Below, piece by piece: positions 17,654 through 19,505 of a stretch of 19,505 nucleotides of DNA. Position 1 is the stretch's first letter. Each line of letters begins with the position of its first letter. The notes beneath the pieces were generated by a model that searched no databases, was not told where the DNA came from, and was given only the letters and a program-made list of their open reading frames with translations. The position numbers and the translations under genes were made by a program. This stretch comes from Stagonosporopsis chrysanthemi (taxonomy: Eukaryota > Ascomycota > Dothideomycetes > Pleosporales > Didymellaceae), in contig JAFISE010000335.1 in NCBI GenBank assembly GCA_022560025.1, positions 1 to 19,505 on the forward strand. The letters are read 5' to 3'.

Positions 17654-17800
17654 CTGTCGATGGACCTGTGGTTAGTACGGGCTGACGGCTGGAAGTTCTT
17701 CTCTCTCGAGTTTTTGCGACTTCCGCGCTAACGGTGCGTAGCGGGTCGCTTCTCGGGACGGAACAACTCGCCGGGCTTGGCACACCAGACGACGACAACT

Positions 17801-17823
17801 ACAACAACAACAACAACAACAAC
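17801..17823 (+). repeat. (CAA)n microsatellite upstream of eL13
   Basis: Over seven uninterrupted CAA units ((TTG)n on the gene strand), about 215 bp upstream of the eL13 ATG, flanked by further degenerate CAA/CGA triplets. Confidence 0.8.
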
Positions 17824-18220
17824 ATCAACAGTTGAGATCGACGGATGCTGAAGAACACAATAATTTGAAGCACTGCTAATGGATGTTGCCGTCTTTGTTA
17901 AAGATGTTGCTAGGTCGAAATGTGCAGTTGAACTGGATGCTCTGGTATGCGAGCACATTACTGAAATCACCATGCATCTCGTCAAACGGTCAAGTCAATG
18001 CGGTTCATTATTACATCTCATAATGCCAGCGCTTCAGCGCACTACATAGGTGCTTTGCTCAACGCGGATATCGAACGAGCTATAGCAAAGAAGCCGGTGC
18101 GCTACAGCACCAGCCAACATAAGGGGATATCACACAACAAATCAAATCAAACAAATCCAGCCTCACCCAAAAATCATAACGTCGTAGCTAGCAGCGAGCG
18201 CCCTGCGGGGAATCAGGATG

Positions 18221-19505
18221 TTACTCTCGCAAGCCTCCAATGCCGAGACCTACACCGTGGTCAACGCGTCCGCGTGGACTGGCGTAGTGGCCCGTCTCTG
18301 GCCGCGGCTTGTCAAGCTCCTTTGGACGCGCCGAGCTGTTTCCTTTCTTGACGTGGCCGAAGATCTTGCTTTGCACGAGGTTTGCTGGCGGCGGTGCGAG
18401 CATGACCCTGGGTGGAGGTGGGGGTGCTGTGCGCAGCATGTTGGCGGCCATTTGACTGGCTTGCGACTCGTTGATGTGGTCCTCTTCGCGGTCGGTAAAG
18501 GCCTCTTCCTCGTCCACACTGAAGGCGGTGATGGTCGAGTTGGAACTCTGGCGGCGTTCATGCCCAGGCTTCTGCTGGTAGTGAGCGGGCGGCGCAGACT
18601 GAGGGATGGCGGCAGCCATGTAGCTGGGTGGGGTGCGAGGCGGCCTTGCATAGGGATGCGATCGCCTGTTTGGAGTGTTGGGCAGGGAAGACATGGACTG
18701 CGCACCTCTGTGGTGCCCTCGAGACCTCGGTACGTATGTGGCCGTGCGGGGCGTTGCGGGCGCTGTGGCAGACTCCTGGCTCAGCATCTTGTCGGCGAGA
18801 AGCAGGGCCTCGAAGTTGCTGGGCCCGCGCATGTTGTCGTTGGAGAAGGGGGTGCGGTGCAGTCGCCGCGGCGTGGGCTGGTGGGGCGTGCCAAAGTTGG
18901 ATCGCGGAGAGCTTTGGTCGTGCATCTGCTCGAGAAGAGGGGCCATGTGGTCGCGGTTCTTGCGGATCCTCGACTTGAGCTGGTCGTTCTCGTCGATGAG
19001 GCTGGCGAGCTCGCCCTCCCTGTGCTCGGTCAGGCGCTTCTGCTGCTCGAACAGGCTGCGCAGCTGCTCGTTCTCGGCCTGCAGGATCTGGTGCTGGCGG
19101 TCCATCTCGGCCATGATGACGGCATTGGCGGCGTTTGCGCTCTCGGCGTAGCTTGGTGGGGGGTGTGCAGCCATGTGGCGGCGCTTCGCCTCGGCCTGCT
19201 GCAGCACGTCGAGCTCTCTGTGGGCCATGGCCAGCTCGACGGCCATGCGGCTGGCGGCTTCCTGCGACTCCATGACGGCCATGTTGTGCTGCAGCTTGTA
19301 GTGGGCGGCCGAGAGGCGCATGTCGCGCAGGGCGTTGGTCAGGTGGTCGACCATGGCGCGCAGCTCTTGGGCCGAGGCATTGCTGACCTGGTCGTGCGAG
19401 TAGAGCACGGCGGCGGCGGCCTCGGCCAGGGCGGTGGTGTTGCTGAGCTGGGCGGCGGGCGGCGGCGAGGTCAGCTGCGGCGTGGGCGGCGAGGGCGGCG
19501 AGGGC
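18221..19505 (-). CDS. Coiled-coil protein of unknown function, C-terminal part (at least 427 aa), partial
   Basis: The frame is open from the right window edge to TAA at 18221; the true start lies outside. An apparent start near 19408 is a GTG inside the frame, and coding continues through it. From the left of the protein: a Pro/Ser/Thr-rich segment, an Ala-rich stretch, two helical regions with heptad pattern (about 19390-19180 and 19130-18920, Glu/Gln/Leu/Arg-rich), then a long disordered part rich in Pro, Ser, Arg and His with T-P-R and S-P-R type motifs, one A-P-P-P-P-P-P run near 18415, and a Gly-rich end. I do not recognise the family. The layout suggests a scaffold or cytoskeleton-associated protein with many possible phosphosites, which is only a guess. 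Confidence 0.75.
   Translation of the reverse strand, partial: PSPPSPPTPQLTSPPPAAQLSNTTALAEAAAAVLYSHDQVSNASAQELRAMVDHLTNALRDMRLSAAHYKLQHNMAVMESQEAASRMAVELAMAHRELDVLQQAEAKRRHMAAHPPPSYAESANAANAVIMAEMDRQHQILQAENEQLRSLFEQQKRLTEHREGELASLIDENDQLKSRIRKNRDHMAPLLEQMHDQSSPRSNFGTPHQPTPRRLHRTPFSNDNMRGPSNFEALLLADKMLSQESATAPATPRTATYVPRSRGHHRGAQSMSSLPNTPNRRSHPYARPPRTPPSYMAAAIPQSAPPAHYQQKPGHERRQSSNSTITAFSVDEEEAFTDREEDHINESQASQMAANMLRTAPPPPPRVMLAPPPANLVQSKIFGHVKKGNSSARPKELDKPRPETGHYASPRGRVDHGVGLGIGGLRE

Larger units (their letters stand above)
17589..18220. other. eL13 promoter region and 3' flank of the coiled-coil gene
   Basis: Both flanking genes run leftward. The part near 17588 holds the eL13 5' untranslated region, including a possible intron (17601-17653). 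A (CAA)n microsatellite lies at 17801-17823. No further gene, tRNA or small RNA was recognised. Confidence 0.5.

Overview
This window reads as nuclear DNA of a filamentous ascomycete (Pezizomycotina), most likely a Dothideomycete of the Pleosporales type. The grounds are: introns of 46-65 nt with CTRAC-like branch points; a decayed LINE whose Trp codons have become TAG/TAA stops, the mark of repeat-induced point mutation (RIP); and a set of fungal genes (NTE1, ARP9-type, HRI1-type, eL13). The order is inferred from general resemblance, not from a search. Fungal genes start with ATG, so several reading frames that appear to begin at GTG or TTG were re-started or spliced by hand.

Left part (1-3595) is a repeat island. 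A Ty3/gypsy LTR retrotransposon lies on the minus strand (1-2159, cut by the window edge) with an open gag, an open start of pol (aspartic protease), a textbook -1 frameshift signal between them and a probable 5' LTR. It abuts, at 2159/2160, the RNase H and C-terminal part of a RIP-ruined Tad-like LINE on the plus strand (2160 to about 2945). The gypsy element therefore seems to have inserted into an already dead LINE, and it was not itself visibly RIPed in the part seen. A C/T-rich intergenic stretch with a small tandem repeat follows.

The rest (3596-19505) is a gene-dense chromosome arm. In order: a short soluble HMG-CoA-reductase-like gene (-); the phospholipase NTE1 in three exons (-); an ARP9-type chromatin-remodelling actin-related protein in three exons (+), divergent from NTE1 across a 282-bp shared promoter; guanine deaminase (+); an HRI1-family protein swollen by in-frame hexanucleotide repeats (+); ribosomal protein eL13 in five exons (-); and the C-terminal part of a coiled-coil protein (-), cut by the right window edge.

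The genes are mostly housekeeping genes and do not form an obvious pathway cluster. The HMGR-like gene and NTE1 both touch lipid metabolism and are co-oriented, but a functional link is only a guess. The most notable items are the complete -1 frameshift signal, the LTR/LINE junction, the stand-alone HMGR-like enzyme with all four catalytic residues, and the repeat-expanded HRI1 protein. I saw no clearly unprecedented system.
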